64,000 nucleotides of DNA from Lojkania enalia. Taxonomy: Eukaryota; Ascomycota; Dothideomycetes; Pleosporales. A program made the position numbers and the translations under genes. Where the stretch lies: positions 381,228 to 445,227 of the forward strand of contig ML986594.1 of assembly GCA_010094045.1 (NCBI GenBank). The letters are read 5' to 3'. Shown in pieces: positions 23,085-33,612 of this stretch. The stretch's first letter is position 1. Every line of letters starts with the position of its first letter. The notes beneath the pieces were generated by a model. The model had not been told where the DNA came from and ran no database searches. It saw nothing but the letters and a program-made list of their open reading frames with translations.

Positions 23085-24411
23085 CCACTAGCCACAAATT
23101 TCGTTGACGCGAAAGCCAAGAAAACCGCGAGGTATAAAGCTCCAGAAAAGACGATCAACCCAGTATAACTCCCTCCATTTGCCTGCAAAATCGTCCCAGC
23201 ATCAGGAATGCTAACAAGAACCCCAATGCTCGAGATTGAAAAAGTTTGCTCACACCTTTTTTCTATAATATTCCATCTTGCACGCCACCCCCGTGCACAC
23301 TTGCGTCAAACTAATCGCCGCTCCAGACTAGAATCCAAAGACAACAGCAGAGGCCGTGATAGCTGCTTCACTAGCCCCAGCCGTCAACCAGAGCGCGAAG
23401 ATGAGAGTAACCCAAGCAACAGACCTCTCACACATGGCACTGAACGGCCTAAATCTATCAGCGACCTAGCCCGGAAGAGTCCTCCCGGGAATCATGCTCT
23501 GGTTCAACTCCAACCTATAGTGCATACGAAGAGAGATACGTATACGGTATAAAGACCGCACACTCGATGAGGGAGATATCTAGGGTTGCTAGACTGTAAC
23601 TAACATCCCCAAGAGTCCTAAGATCGATCGACACCCCAGCTTTCCTATTATGCGGCGGCTGTTCGCGAAGCAGTAGACAAAGCTAACGCGCTTATGACCA
23701 GGCAAATAAACCCGATGATCTGCAAAACCCAAGGAAGCCCGATGCGAGGCGGGAGATAAAAATATATATATATATATATATTTTTCATCAATGACGCCAG
23801 TCGTGCACGCGATCCCGGTGGCGAGAGAACGCCTCTTGTAGAACTAGTAGCCTATCGCCGCGATCGCGAGGTTAAATTGCAGACATGCGGGTAGGCCTCC
23901 CAGAACCCAGCAGTAGAGGAAAAAGTAGTGTTATTCTGTTATGATATAATGTGCATCGAAGACGGGGCCTGTGATACTACTATAAACCGTACACTACCCA
24001 CAAACATTGAATAATAGGACTCGGATCGCGCACTCCCCGACGTGCGCGCCGGCGATATGCAGGAAGAATGGGCAGGCACTGAAGATCCAGCCGATGGCCG
24101 AGGAGGAGTAGTTCTGCAGTTGGTGCTGTAACACCCAGGCTTGGAGCACGCTGATGGTGTTGAGGCCCATGGTGAGGAATCATGGCGCATCAGGCTCCCA
24201 GGGCGATGAGCCAGGCTTGTGTACTGCCTTCAGGGTAGCCTGAATCTAGAAAATTGTTGGCCGTCGCTACTGGAGCGGATTCTGATTGGTGTGATTTGGT
24301 TTGATGGACATTTCTGGTGACTGAGTGGTTGCAGGATTGGTTGTATACGACGGATGGTTGGTCGCTTGATGAGATGGGATTGTCATTTGCTCGGGGACTT
24401 GCGGAGGACAT
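23085..24411 (-). pseudogene. Decayed MFS transporter of the monocarboxylate-transporter type
   Basis: Fungal MCT-like major facilitator proteins import monocarboxylates, sugars or related compounds. Recognisable pieces from the ATG at 24411 are a hydrophilic N-terminus leading to YPEGSTQAWLIALGA, then a TGA at 24192-24190 where the family has Trp, then CAMIP. After a frame change come LNTISVLQAWVLQHQLQNYS and IGWIFSACPFFLHIAGA. Past an old intron lie GPVFDAHYIIT, LGGLPACLQFNLAIAAIGY and FYKRRSLATGIACT, then PPRIGLPWVLQIIGFICLV. Later pieces are GRTLPG*VADRF, FALWLTAGASEAA and a final YTGLIVFSGALYLAVFLAF near 23090. At least five nonsense or frameshift lesions and an (AT)n insertion make it nonfunctional. 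Confidence 0.82.
23762..23781. repeat. (AT)n microsatellite
   Basis: About ten AT units inside the MFS relic, disrupting the region after the FYKRRSLATGIACT segment. Confidence 0.85.
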
Positions 24412-25056
24412 TTGGAGGTGTGATAGGTGGCTATGATCATGGGGCTTGATCCATGTGGTGTCTACCCGGAAGTGGGCTTAGAACGAAGGTTGATAGTACC
24501 GAATATGACTTAAATTTGATAGAGTGTAATATGACTGCGCACGAACAAGTAAATTCTACCCTACTTGTTAGGCCCTTAATAGAAACTATTAGTGACGCAT
24601 AGAGAATAGAGATTCTCCTTCGTTTACTTGTGGGATGGCAAATAGGTCTTCTTTGACGTAATTTTAGTGCCGAAGATTAGCTTCCGCGAACGACGAACTC
24701 GTTGCCAAGCCTTACTCAAAACTTTTAGAGGTGTTGTGTAGTCTGGTTCTTTCTCCGGGAATATCCCTACTCCTAGTGCACTATATTTCAGAAAGGATTT
24801 CCGGTGGAAGGCTATTCCGAGGTCGTGTTCGTGTCGTTCCGAGCTCCTCGGTTTTCAAGCTAGGCGTCGATTCCAATTGTGCGAACGATCATTGCGAACA
24901 TTTTAGAAAATGTTGTATAGTGTTATATTTTGGATATAATTGTTGGCATTCCGAGGTGAGTGTCGCAATTGATTGATAAATTTGTCGGACGAGACCAATG
25001 CTCACCGGGACCGTCCACATCGAAATGAAATTCTTGACATTGAAGCCCTATCATAA
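24412..25056. other. Spacer between MFS relic and beta-mannosidase
   Basis: AT-rich DNA without a recognisable gene. It would hold the former promoter of the MFS gene and the 3' UTR of the beta-mannosidase gene. Confidence 0.5.
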
Positions 25057-28000
25057 TCACGGTAGCATATTATCATAAAGACTTCTCACCACAACATCAT
25101 CTACCCATTTCCCATCCGTAGTATCGCTTTTAACTCTATACCCAATTTCTCTTTCCTCGCCGGGTAACAGCCAAAAGGCATTCGAGTCGAAGTTTAGTAC
25201 CACGCCCGCCGGATAATCCAACCATACCCATGCCGCTACGCCGGTAGTCGCCACTACTGTAAACTTCGATGTTACATGGGAGTGAGTTAGTTGTAGACCG
25301 GGATTAACTAGCTTTGCTTTTGATAATCGTTCTGCGTGAAACCAATTGATATGATTGAAAGTCTCTGTCTCTTTCGAATTTGGGAGGGATCCCTGCGCGG
25401 TGACTTCGGAAACTAGGAGAACATTAGAGGGATCGTAGCTGGAGATGATCTCGTCGAGTTTTCCCGATAACAAGCGGGTACCGTTGATTGGACCGACGAC
25501 GATATCAGCTAGGACATGGGCGCTGATGTTAAGCCGATTGCCAGACCAGTCGTACCACGTCAGCTTCACCGACGCAGATATCGTTGACCAGAGATCCGAT
25601 ACTACCCACACCTCGAAGTCATGGGTCGTGACGTCGAGGAAAGGTGCTACAATAACGGGCTGGTATATATCTTTGGCCACGTAGTGTAAGACCTTCCAGC
25701 GCCCATCGTACTCGATTCCCGCCCAAGTTGGCGCTTGCCACTGATCCTCCAATTGCCAATAGAGCGACCCCAGTTGCCGCTCAGGCATTGCACTACCCCT
25801 GCGATAGAATTGAATTTGAGATTTGTAATAATCAGCCTGAAATATCTGCGTTGTATGACACCAAGCGGAAAAGTTTGCAAGGGATTCAGCTTTGTTTGGG
25901 GTAGGATACCAGCGCTGAGCTGCTATAGTCATTTCTCCCATGCCTTTTGATGCATTGACATAGTTGTCTGTGAACAGGCCTCCTGCTGGATAATGGTGAT
26001 TCCTTAGTGTGATCACGGAGGAATTGAAGTGGAGGTCTGATGAGTCCACGGCTTGTTGCCAACTCTGAAGGGATGGCATTGAGTGGTACCCAAATTCATT
26101 TGCAAAGCGGCCGATTGGGTACGTGGAGTAGTTGAATGAATGGACAGAATCGTAATCATAGTGATCTACAGGAATAGGATTAGCTCCTGGCTTTTATACG
26201 AAGCCTATAACTTACCCGTCACTCCATAAATCGAGCCAGGGGTAAGATTATTATATCTCTCTGTAATTGGCTGCGGCAAGGAGAAATTCAGGCTTAGCCA
26301 TCCATTGCTCGTGCTCGATGGGGAGTATGAGATGCTGCGTGTATTCCCAAATAGGATCGGGACGATCGTATCAAGAAACAAAGTTTCGTATTCGGCAACA
26401 TATCTTCCAAGCTCGTCGGGTGCTGTTAGATTCACAATAGCTAGTTCGAGGTTTTCGAGCTCGTTACCGCCAGCCCAAAAAGCCAAAGAAGGATGATGGT
26501 TAACCCGCCGAACTTGATAAGCCACTTCCTCTTTGACGTTGTCTAGAAATGCTTGATCAACCGGGTAAAGGGCGTCACCAAATTCGAATTCCGTCCATAG
26601 AAGAATGCCCATTTCGTCGGCTAGGTCGAACATGAAGTTTGGTGAGTACGCCCCAGAAGACCACACACGAAGCATATTCTGATTGCCGTCTTTTACCGCT
26701 TCGAGTAGCTGACGTATGCGACTTTCCGTAACGGTTGGCCAGAACGGATCAGGGGGGATGAAGTTCGAACCTTTCGCGTAGAATTCATGCCCATTAATTT
26801 CGAAATGCCAATTGTTCCCCGGTGCAATGCCTTGACTAAGCTGTTCCTGGTTGATGGGTAACGCATTGAGAACGATAGTACGGAAGCCTATCCGCTTAGA
26901 TGTTGACGAAATGATAGAACCATCGATGCTGACAATCTTTAGTGTCAAGCTGTATAGTGTCTGGGGTCCAAGGCTAGTGGGCCACCACAAGTCTACTGCA
27001 TCGTTCGGTATAATGACCTCGCCGGTAATAGAGGCATTATCTGATGTAACATTTTGCAAAGTACCACTTAATACGGCGATATTGTTGGTGTCTGCTAACA
27101 CGTACTCTAATGAGGTGCCATATGGAAGGTTCCCAATATAATCGATACTAGCATTCAAAACCCAGTCTCTGGATTGATCTGGCGGGAGTAAGTTTAGTTG
27201 ACCTTCTCGGTAAATATCAACCAATGTATTCCGGATATAGATATCATCAGGCCCTAACTGTACAATGTATGCCGGTTGCCATGGCCCGGCCTAAAGTTAG
27301 GAGAAGAGTTAGCATACTACTTGCAAAGCATTTTATGAGTCATTTTTACGCCGGACTTACTGGAGCGAATGCAGGGCCCCAATCCCAGCCGAAGTCATTC
27401 TGCTCTTTACGAATGAGGTGCCGATTTGGAAACTCAAACAATCCTTCAACTCGCCACGGCCAAGCTAATAAGCAAATATTAGTTGTCCTGCAAACAATCT
27501 TTCGTTAGGCGCCCATACTTTCCTGTCCGGGTATAGCAGCTGTTGCATTTGCTATTACAGTTGCACTTCCAAATTTGATACTTAGGACGGGATAATTGCA
27601 GGACGTTAGGATCTCAGAGATCTCAAAATAGTATTGTCTAAATTGATTGTTCGTTGAAGCAATATGGTGGCCGCAAAAATCGATGCTCGTGAACGTGTCT
27701 AGCCCATTGAATATGAGCCATGTCGAACTAAAGCCGTCTTTTCTAAGGGAATTATTAGCGGTTTACACTAGCTAATCTCGTTGGGGAAACTCTCACAAAG
27801 TAAAAATTGGTGCTGATGTATACGTCCAATTCGAGTCGGCTATCCAGCGAAGGTTGAAATCATTCAATCCAAACAAAGGATCATCGATAACCTGTAGGAG
27901 TGGAATTGCCTAGTGTTAGCGATGGTTCTTGGATAGTTGAAATACTTTTGGTGAAGCGTACATTGGCACTGTAGAGATCTATATGTACCTGCGAAGGTAT

Positions 28001-28261
28001 TGCTCCAGGTACTGAAATGTTGCTGAAATTAGGGCTCGTTATAGTCCAACTAATTGAACTAAGGTCCAAAACCTGCTGGGCACATGCTATGGGTGCTGGC
28101 AAACCGGTCAATATTTCCTGTAAGCTGCGGCGGATTAAAATTGAAGACCGAGTGGACTCCACAGCCAAGCTCAGGAGATCAGAGAGCAACAGCGCTAGGA
28201 GAGAAGCGCTTGCTCCAAGATAAAGTGGCCAACGCATGCTGGCCCTCAAGTATTTAGCCAT
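25057..28261 (-). CDS. mndA: Secreted beta-mannosidase, GH2 family, 968 aa
   Basis: Hydrolyses terminal beta-1,4-mannose from manno-oligosaccharides released from plant mannans or N-glycans. Six exons: 28261-27962, 27891-27797, 27742-27519, 27464-27361, 27290-26216 and 26165-25057, introns 48-73 nt. The N-terminus is hydrophobic and export-like. A second ATG at 28237 ([18 protein letters not shown]) makes a cleaner signal peptide and may be the true start. Next come the jelly-roll domain ([20 protein letters not shown]), [17 protein letters not shown] with [15 protein letters not shown], the acid/base glutamate in [12 protein letters not shown], and the nucleophile glutamate in [13 protein letters not shown]-terminal beta-sandwich domains follow. 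Length matches fungal GH2A beta-mannosidases (about 930). No lesion is seen, although both neighbouring carbohydrate genes are decayed. Confidence 0.94.
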
Positions 28262-30539
28262 TCCGGAGTCTACTTATGATGTAATTTACCGTCACTCTTC
28301 ATGGTGCTGGAGTGCAAATATGAGTAAACTCTGCTAGACACAAATCCGGTCGTAGCGGGACTTGCAGAAAATGAGGGGGATGTGACACTCGATGAAGCGT
28401 AGCTGCATGTGAGCCCTTGATATGTCTAGCGGAGGCTGGTTGGACATCTGGTTGGTATGAGAGCGTCAGGACGCAAGCCATGATCTCAACGGGCGCTATC
28501 TCAGACCGGGAAGTGTAAGCGAATGGCTATACTAAGTTTAGATTAGCCTTCTAGGTCTACTCAGCCCCGGGCCCTTCCGGAAATAAGATGCAAAGCGAGA
28601 AGTTCACTAATATATCAGAGCTGGGGGCGTGTTCCGCTGCTGATGAGGATATTTGAATGAAGTTTCCAAGTAGGTAGTTCTAGTTTTGCGGTTCTCTCAG
28701 ACCGTGACGCGCACATCCTCCACTTCATGCTAGAGTAATTGAGCCTACTGACAACTCCGTCCTCTAAACCGTTCTAATTGAACTTATACGTGTCTAACGC
28801 GCCCATTAGAAATGGATAGTATCCGCCTTCTAAGGTTCCTATCTAGTCAATATGCAGAGGGATCCATATAATATAGCCCAGTGGCTAGCTCAAATCGAGG
28901 ATATAGAAATGAGTGACTCCATTGTGTATGGGGAGTTACGAAGAATACTCTGTTAATATGTATTGGAGAACAACAGCGTTGAAATTCTGCTATCAGCAAT
29001 ATATATGACGCGCCCCCGCGTTTGAGAGATACGACATTTCAGCGTATTGGCGCCATGGGCACGATGCATGGAAAAAGAACTCCGAGTCATTGTAGTAAGT
29101 TCAATAGAGATATCGCATTTTATTCTTTATTGGATAATCAATTTTAAATATTTTCCTACCTCTTAGCTATACTGAGTAAGAAATTATTCTTGCTTTAACG
29201 TTTAGTGGGATTTTTCTTTTAATGTTGTTGACAAGTGACAGCAAAGCGTAGAAGAATTCAAGGCAAGCACCAATTGATCAAATGGTAGCCACAAGTAGGG
29301 CAAAAGCGCGATGGCCAAGTGTTTAAATGAGACTGACTTGACATAGTCATTGCTTGGAGGGTACCTTAACCTCTGAGTTAGCTATTGAGGATTGTTTATT
29401 GAGGTTACGGAGACGGCTCAAGGATCTAAAACTCAAGCCCTGCTCTGTCCATCTGCAAATTAATTTTAGCGTACAAGCTTTCGAAACGAGTATCTTGCTA
29501 TTACATTCGCCACTGGGAGGGTCTAGTTCCTTACAGTCCCTGTTGATCAACGCGATGCCCAGGCTCGTCCCACTCACGACGATCTATATATTTTGCCATA
29601 GTCTATCTGGGTTCTAGCGTTATATGCTCTATGAAACTAGGACGCCTTGCGGGGTGAATGCAGAGGGTGATATTTGCAGAAGCTCCTTGCAGAAAGCCCA
29701 GCCAAGTCATGGTACCTAGAATCTATGGAGGAATTTGTTGAATGAATTTGAGGAAACAAATATTGTATGTACATTATTACTGTCTAGGTATATAGAGGCT
29801 GCGCTGATATATGTCTGTGAACCGACGCGGGGACTACCTTGTGTGAATTGGTCACGCGATATAGTTCTGAACTAACTTTGGAATAGAATTACGCGTTTTA
29901 GTCAGATAGTAGAAGGCAGCCACCATGTAGAACGCGAAGAATAAGGATAAAGGCCAGTGGTGCTAACAAAACAAGGGCGGTCTAATAAGAAAGCCACAAG
30001 TGCTGCGTCGCGAGAAGCGCCCACTCTTTCATGAGGTGTTACTCTAGAACTGCGATATCTCCTTCTGTTCTCCTCATTTGTATCGCCTTTGACACCGTAA
30101 TCCATTTTTTTCGCACCAAGCAGCACAGTAGCTTAACCTGGGTAACTGGGGTGGCTCTTTTTAGGGCACAGTGCTCCTCTCGAGACCAGGAAAGATACCT
30201 TCTAGTATGCGAAGAATTAGTCTGCGAGGCATTGGTTATAGCCCTGCTTGGGTTTTTATTTCGCCTTCGCTATGGCATATGGAAAGATAGGAATCCCGTC
30301 CTTACAGCTTTAGTACACTTCTACCGTGAATAGAAGCTGTCTCTATATCTGTGACTACACTATCCTATTCTTCCGAAGACACCACCTGAATAATAATAAA
30401 CTTTCTAGATCACCTAGATGAATCTTGATGCTAACAAGCAATCTCTAGCCTGTTGTCACCCTAGTTTGAGTCTCCTTTCATCGGGCTTCTCTACTCCCTA
30501 CTGTCTATAAGTCGCATCCCTGTCGCGTATCAGGGAGCA
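28262..30539. other. Long spacer with no recognisable gene
   Basis: 2.3 kb of AT-rich DNA. Several frames of 60-100 residues occur, for example 30031-30333 (+) with a hydrophobic middle, but none shows a family motif or neighbouring exon. The last part could belong to the N-terminal membrane region of the GT90 relic. I cannot support more. Confidence 0.45.
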
Positions 30540-32738
30540 TCAATTGCTGAGGCAAATATTGATGTATTGAAGGAGGGTAAGTGGCCTGCTTCGGCAGAAG
30601 CTGGCGATGGCGAGACTATATAGGCCTGAAAACAGACCAACTATATTAGGATAGTAGAAACATGTGACAATCCCGACTGCTCTCGATCCGCATGGCTTCC
30701 ACTCGGCATTGGAATTGCATCACCTCTAGCCCTTGTGACCAACTATCACTACAGCAACTTGTTTTTTGCTAGGTCTGTTCGGGCTCTATGGATCCCTTAT
30801 TCGCATGTCCGAACTGGGCATGGGGCCCGCCAATAGGCCTATGTAATTAGGGATAATCGATACTGTACAAACAATCGGGTCTCACACGGCTGGTATGTTT
30901 GCCATATTAGCCATCGCCTTGATCTCCATCCTGTCGCCAGGGACCACTCCCTATGTCAACAATGTCTTGGCTGGCGGCGTAAAAGCCATACATAGGATGC
31001 CGTATCCTGGCTCGTAGGACATCTCTCAGCCTATCTATTTCGTGTGCTAACTAACTCGCTTAGGTGCAAGAAGTTTCATGGGAGATTGCACTGATTATCC
31101 GGACTTGCGTTGCGCCTTGCGTAGCTCGTCTATTCCAAATGTCTCTGCTTCTATGGATATGCTCCAGACTTCCACTCGCACGGTAGTTGCTGTCTTAGCC
31201 ATATGCCAAATCATTATCTTTCTACCGAAGGTCACCCGAAGCCAGTATGTATTATTCATCTTCGCTATAGTACCCACCATTTCTCTTGTACCCCACACAC
31301 CTCGAAGCGGGAGGGTAGATTTCTTACAAGGAAGAATTTGGACTTAGACTCTCTACAGCTCGGGCCTAAACCCAAGTCCACATCATTCGATAGAAGGGCT
31401 TGTCATAAAGGTCTAAGCCAATTTTGCCGTTCTCGTTGGGAGTCAATCCAAAACCTTTGAAGATACCGGGTTAGAGTATCGCAGAATATATTGACGTGAA
31501 CTGCCGTCGGGATCTAGCAAATCAGTTGCTTACGCGTAGTCCAAGCAGCCCATCCTAATCAATGACTTCGATATGAGAAACGAAAACCTGAAGCCGTTTT
31601 GGAAGGTTCCCCCTTCCCGTTTGCTCGAAAGCACCAATCACACGAGTTTTGAGCATTTAGGTTTGCAAAAATGCGGGCTTACTAGCGGGAAATATTATGA
31701 AAAAGTTGCGGCTGGATCGTCGATGATCTTAGGAAGCTGCTTGACGATGTGTCGTAGGATATTCTCGATGTTGAGTTCACTTTCGACGTAATTAGTGGGC
31801 TAAGATATTACCCTGGAACCTCACAATGGCAATGTCTACAACTACAAGATACCGTTCGTTCAAGACTGGCATCAAGCGAAGGATGTTTACAAGTATCCCG
31901 AATTTGAGCAAATGCATGGTTTCTTTTCCTCGCCCAAGACTTGCTTACTTAACAACGCTCTAATAGCAATCTTATCTCAGGCGGCGCTGACCTCCTTTTG
32001 TGACATCATGTATCCAAGCCCTTGGTACACAGAAGAATAGGATCAAGGTAACTACAATGATGAAGGGATCCTCAATAGGAACAAAAAGCTGACAAACTCT
32101 ATTGGGCGGACAGTAGCACTGATAGCTATAGCACGAACGGTAGCTGGAATTACTCGCACCGTCAACACTTCCTCAAGCTAGTTCAGACTCTGAACAAGAC
32201 GAGCCACAAATATCTAAAGCAAGTGAAACCGGGTGTGGGGGGCAGCTATGAAGCAGTGGATGACCATCGCAATCTGTTCAATGTCAAACTCACTGCCGTT
32301 ATGCAATGCGAAAAGGACTGCGACGAACAGAAGAAACGTTTCGACGTTGGCAGACAGAGGATTCAGTAGTTCCGTTCGCGGTTCGTTTTCGATCCCGACG
32401 GCAACTCATTCAGCGGGCGATACACCCTGCTTTAATCAAGGACTGTTGCCCTTAAGTAGACTGTGCTGGAAGAGTGGCATGACGAGCGCATCCTACCCTG
32501 GGTGCATTACGTTCCCATTAGTCTGTCTATGGAGGAATTGCTGGAGGTCGTGATATACATGATAAATAGTGATGAAGGAAAGTAGAGGGTGAAACAGATT
32601 GTTGACGCGAGTCGGGAGTGGTGTAGGCAAATCTTGCGAAGGGAGGATTTTACAATCTATCTCTATCGGCTGATGCTAGAGTTGGTAAGAATCATGGACC
32701 TGAGTCGCCAAGTGGAATGTCCGGTCTGGAGAGCCTAA
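30540..32738 (+). pseudogene. Decayed GT90 (CAP10-like) glycosyltransferase
   Basis: GT90 proteins such as Cryptococcus Cap10/Cxt1 transfer xylose or related sugars in the secretory pathway. Hydrophobic N-terminal pieces lie near 30760-31330 (TVVAVLAICQIIIFLPKVTR, IFAIVPTISLVPHTPRSGR). They are followed by NENLKPFWKVPPSRLLEST, FVQDWHQAKDVYKYPEF, HGFFSSPKTCLLNNALIAIL and DIMYPSPWY. Then come LVQTLNKTSHKYLKQVKPGV, FDPDGNSFSGRY, EWHDERILPWVHYVPISLSM and REDFTIYLYRLMLELVRIMD. The frame changes many times. In the conserved C-terminal frame, three in-frame stops (TAA at 32433, TAG at 32457, TAG at 32583) interrupt an otherwise continuous frame ending at 32738. The left boundary is approximate. Confidence 0.82.
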
Positions 32739-33612
32739 GTAATCAGGTAACGGGTGGATCCGCATCTCATGTGCGCCTTTCCGTGAGTCGAACGTCAAGG
32801 AAGGACGCGAATAAAAGGTAGAAATTAAGTCTAAATTACTAGATCGATGATGCACGGTACTTCTAACACTCTCTGGTTAGCGTCCCTGACGGCTAACGAC
32901 AGTGTTCAAGCGCCCCTGGCTTCCAAGACGACTAGAGACAAACGGACATAGATACGCAAGGCCACGGGGCGTGCCACGCGGGGGAAATGACCCGACTAGA
33001 ATTCAACTGAGTTCATTCCATATGTGCTCAAACATGACCGCCACGGTCAGTTGGACAAGTCTTAGATTTTTTTGAGCTTCCTGAGTCATGATTATTGTAC
33101 CTCTTGTATTGCATAGAGTGGACTATATGTTTATTATTGCTTGTAAACTTGAATATCAATTGCGTTATTATACCTAATAAATTAGCTATATGTGGAGTAA
33201 AATCATTATCTGTTTAAATTTTGGCCAAATTCGCACCACTATTCTCTTAATCCTCACCTTAATTATTTAGCACAAGGATCTTTCAATCTTAGACTGCCAA
33301 GTTACCGAGGACACTGCGCTTATTTTTGTATACTCTTAATGGATATTGATTTAACGTATTCTTAAATTCTCCTTGACATGTACATATTATTGTAAATCAT
33401 AATTGGTGTTATATATCTAAGTGCCGATCCTGTAAACATGAAGTCAACTATTCCTGCCCGCTACCATGTCGAGCATACAAACTTGAACTGGAATGCAGAT
33501 ACCACATACGAGAAGCAGAACCGTTATGCTTCCAATGCTCGCCGTAATACTCGTTCCTACCTAAGAATACAACAAATCCCACTATACGTTCCTCTTTGCA
33601 AAACCTCATAGC
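32739..33612. other. AT-rich spacer with one cysteine-rich open exon-like stretch
   Basis: Mostly AT-rich noncoding DNA downstream of the GT90 relic and of DNA ligase I. At 33424-33549 a plus-strand frame encodes a cysteine-rich segment (CRSCKHEVNYSCPLPC, then ECRYH and LCFQCSP-stop) preceded by a possible CTAAG splice acceptor. It resembles the end of a small zinc-binding protein, but no upstream exon can be identified. Confidence 0.35.
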
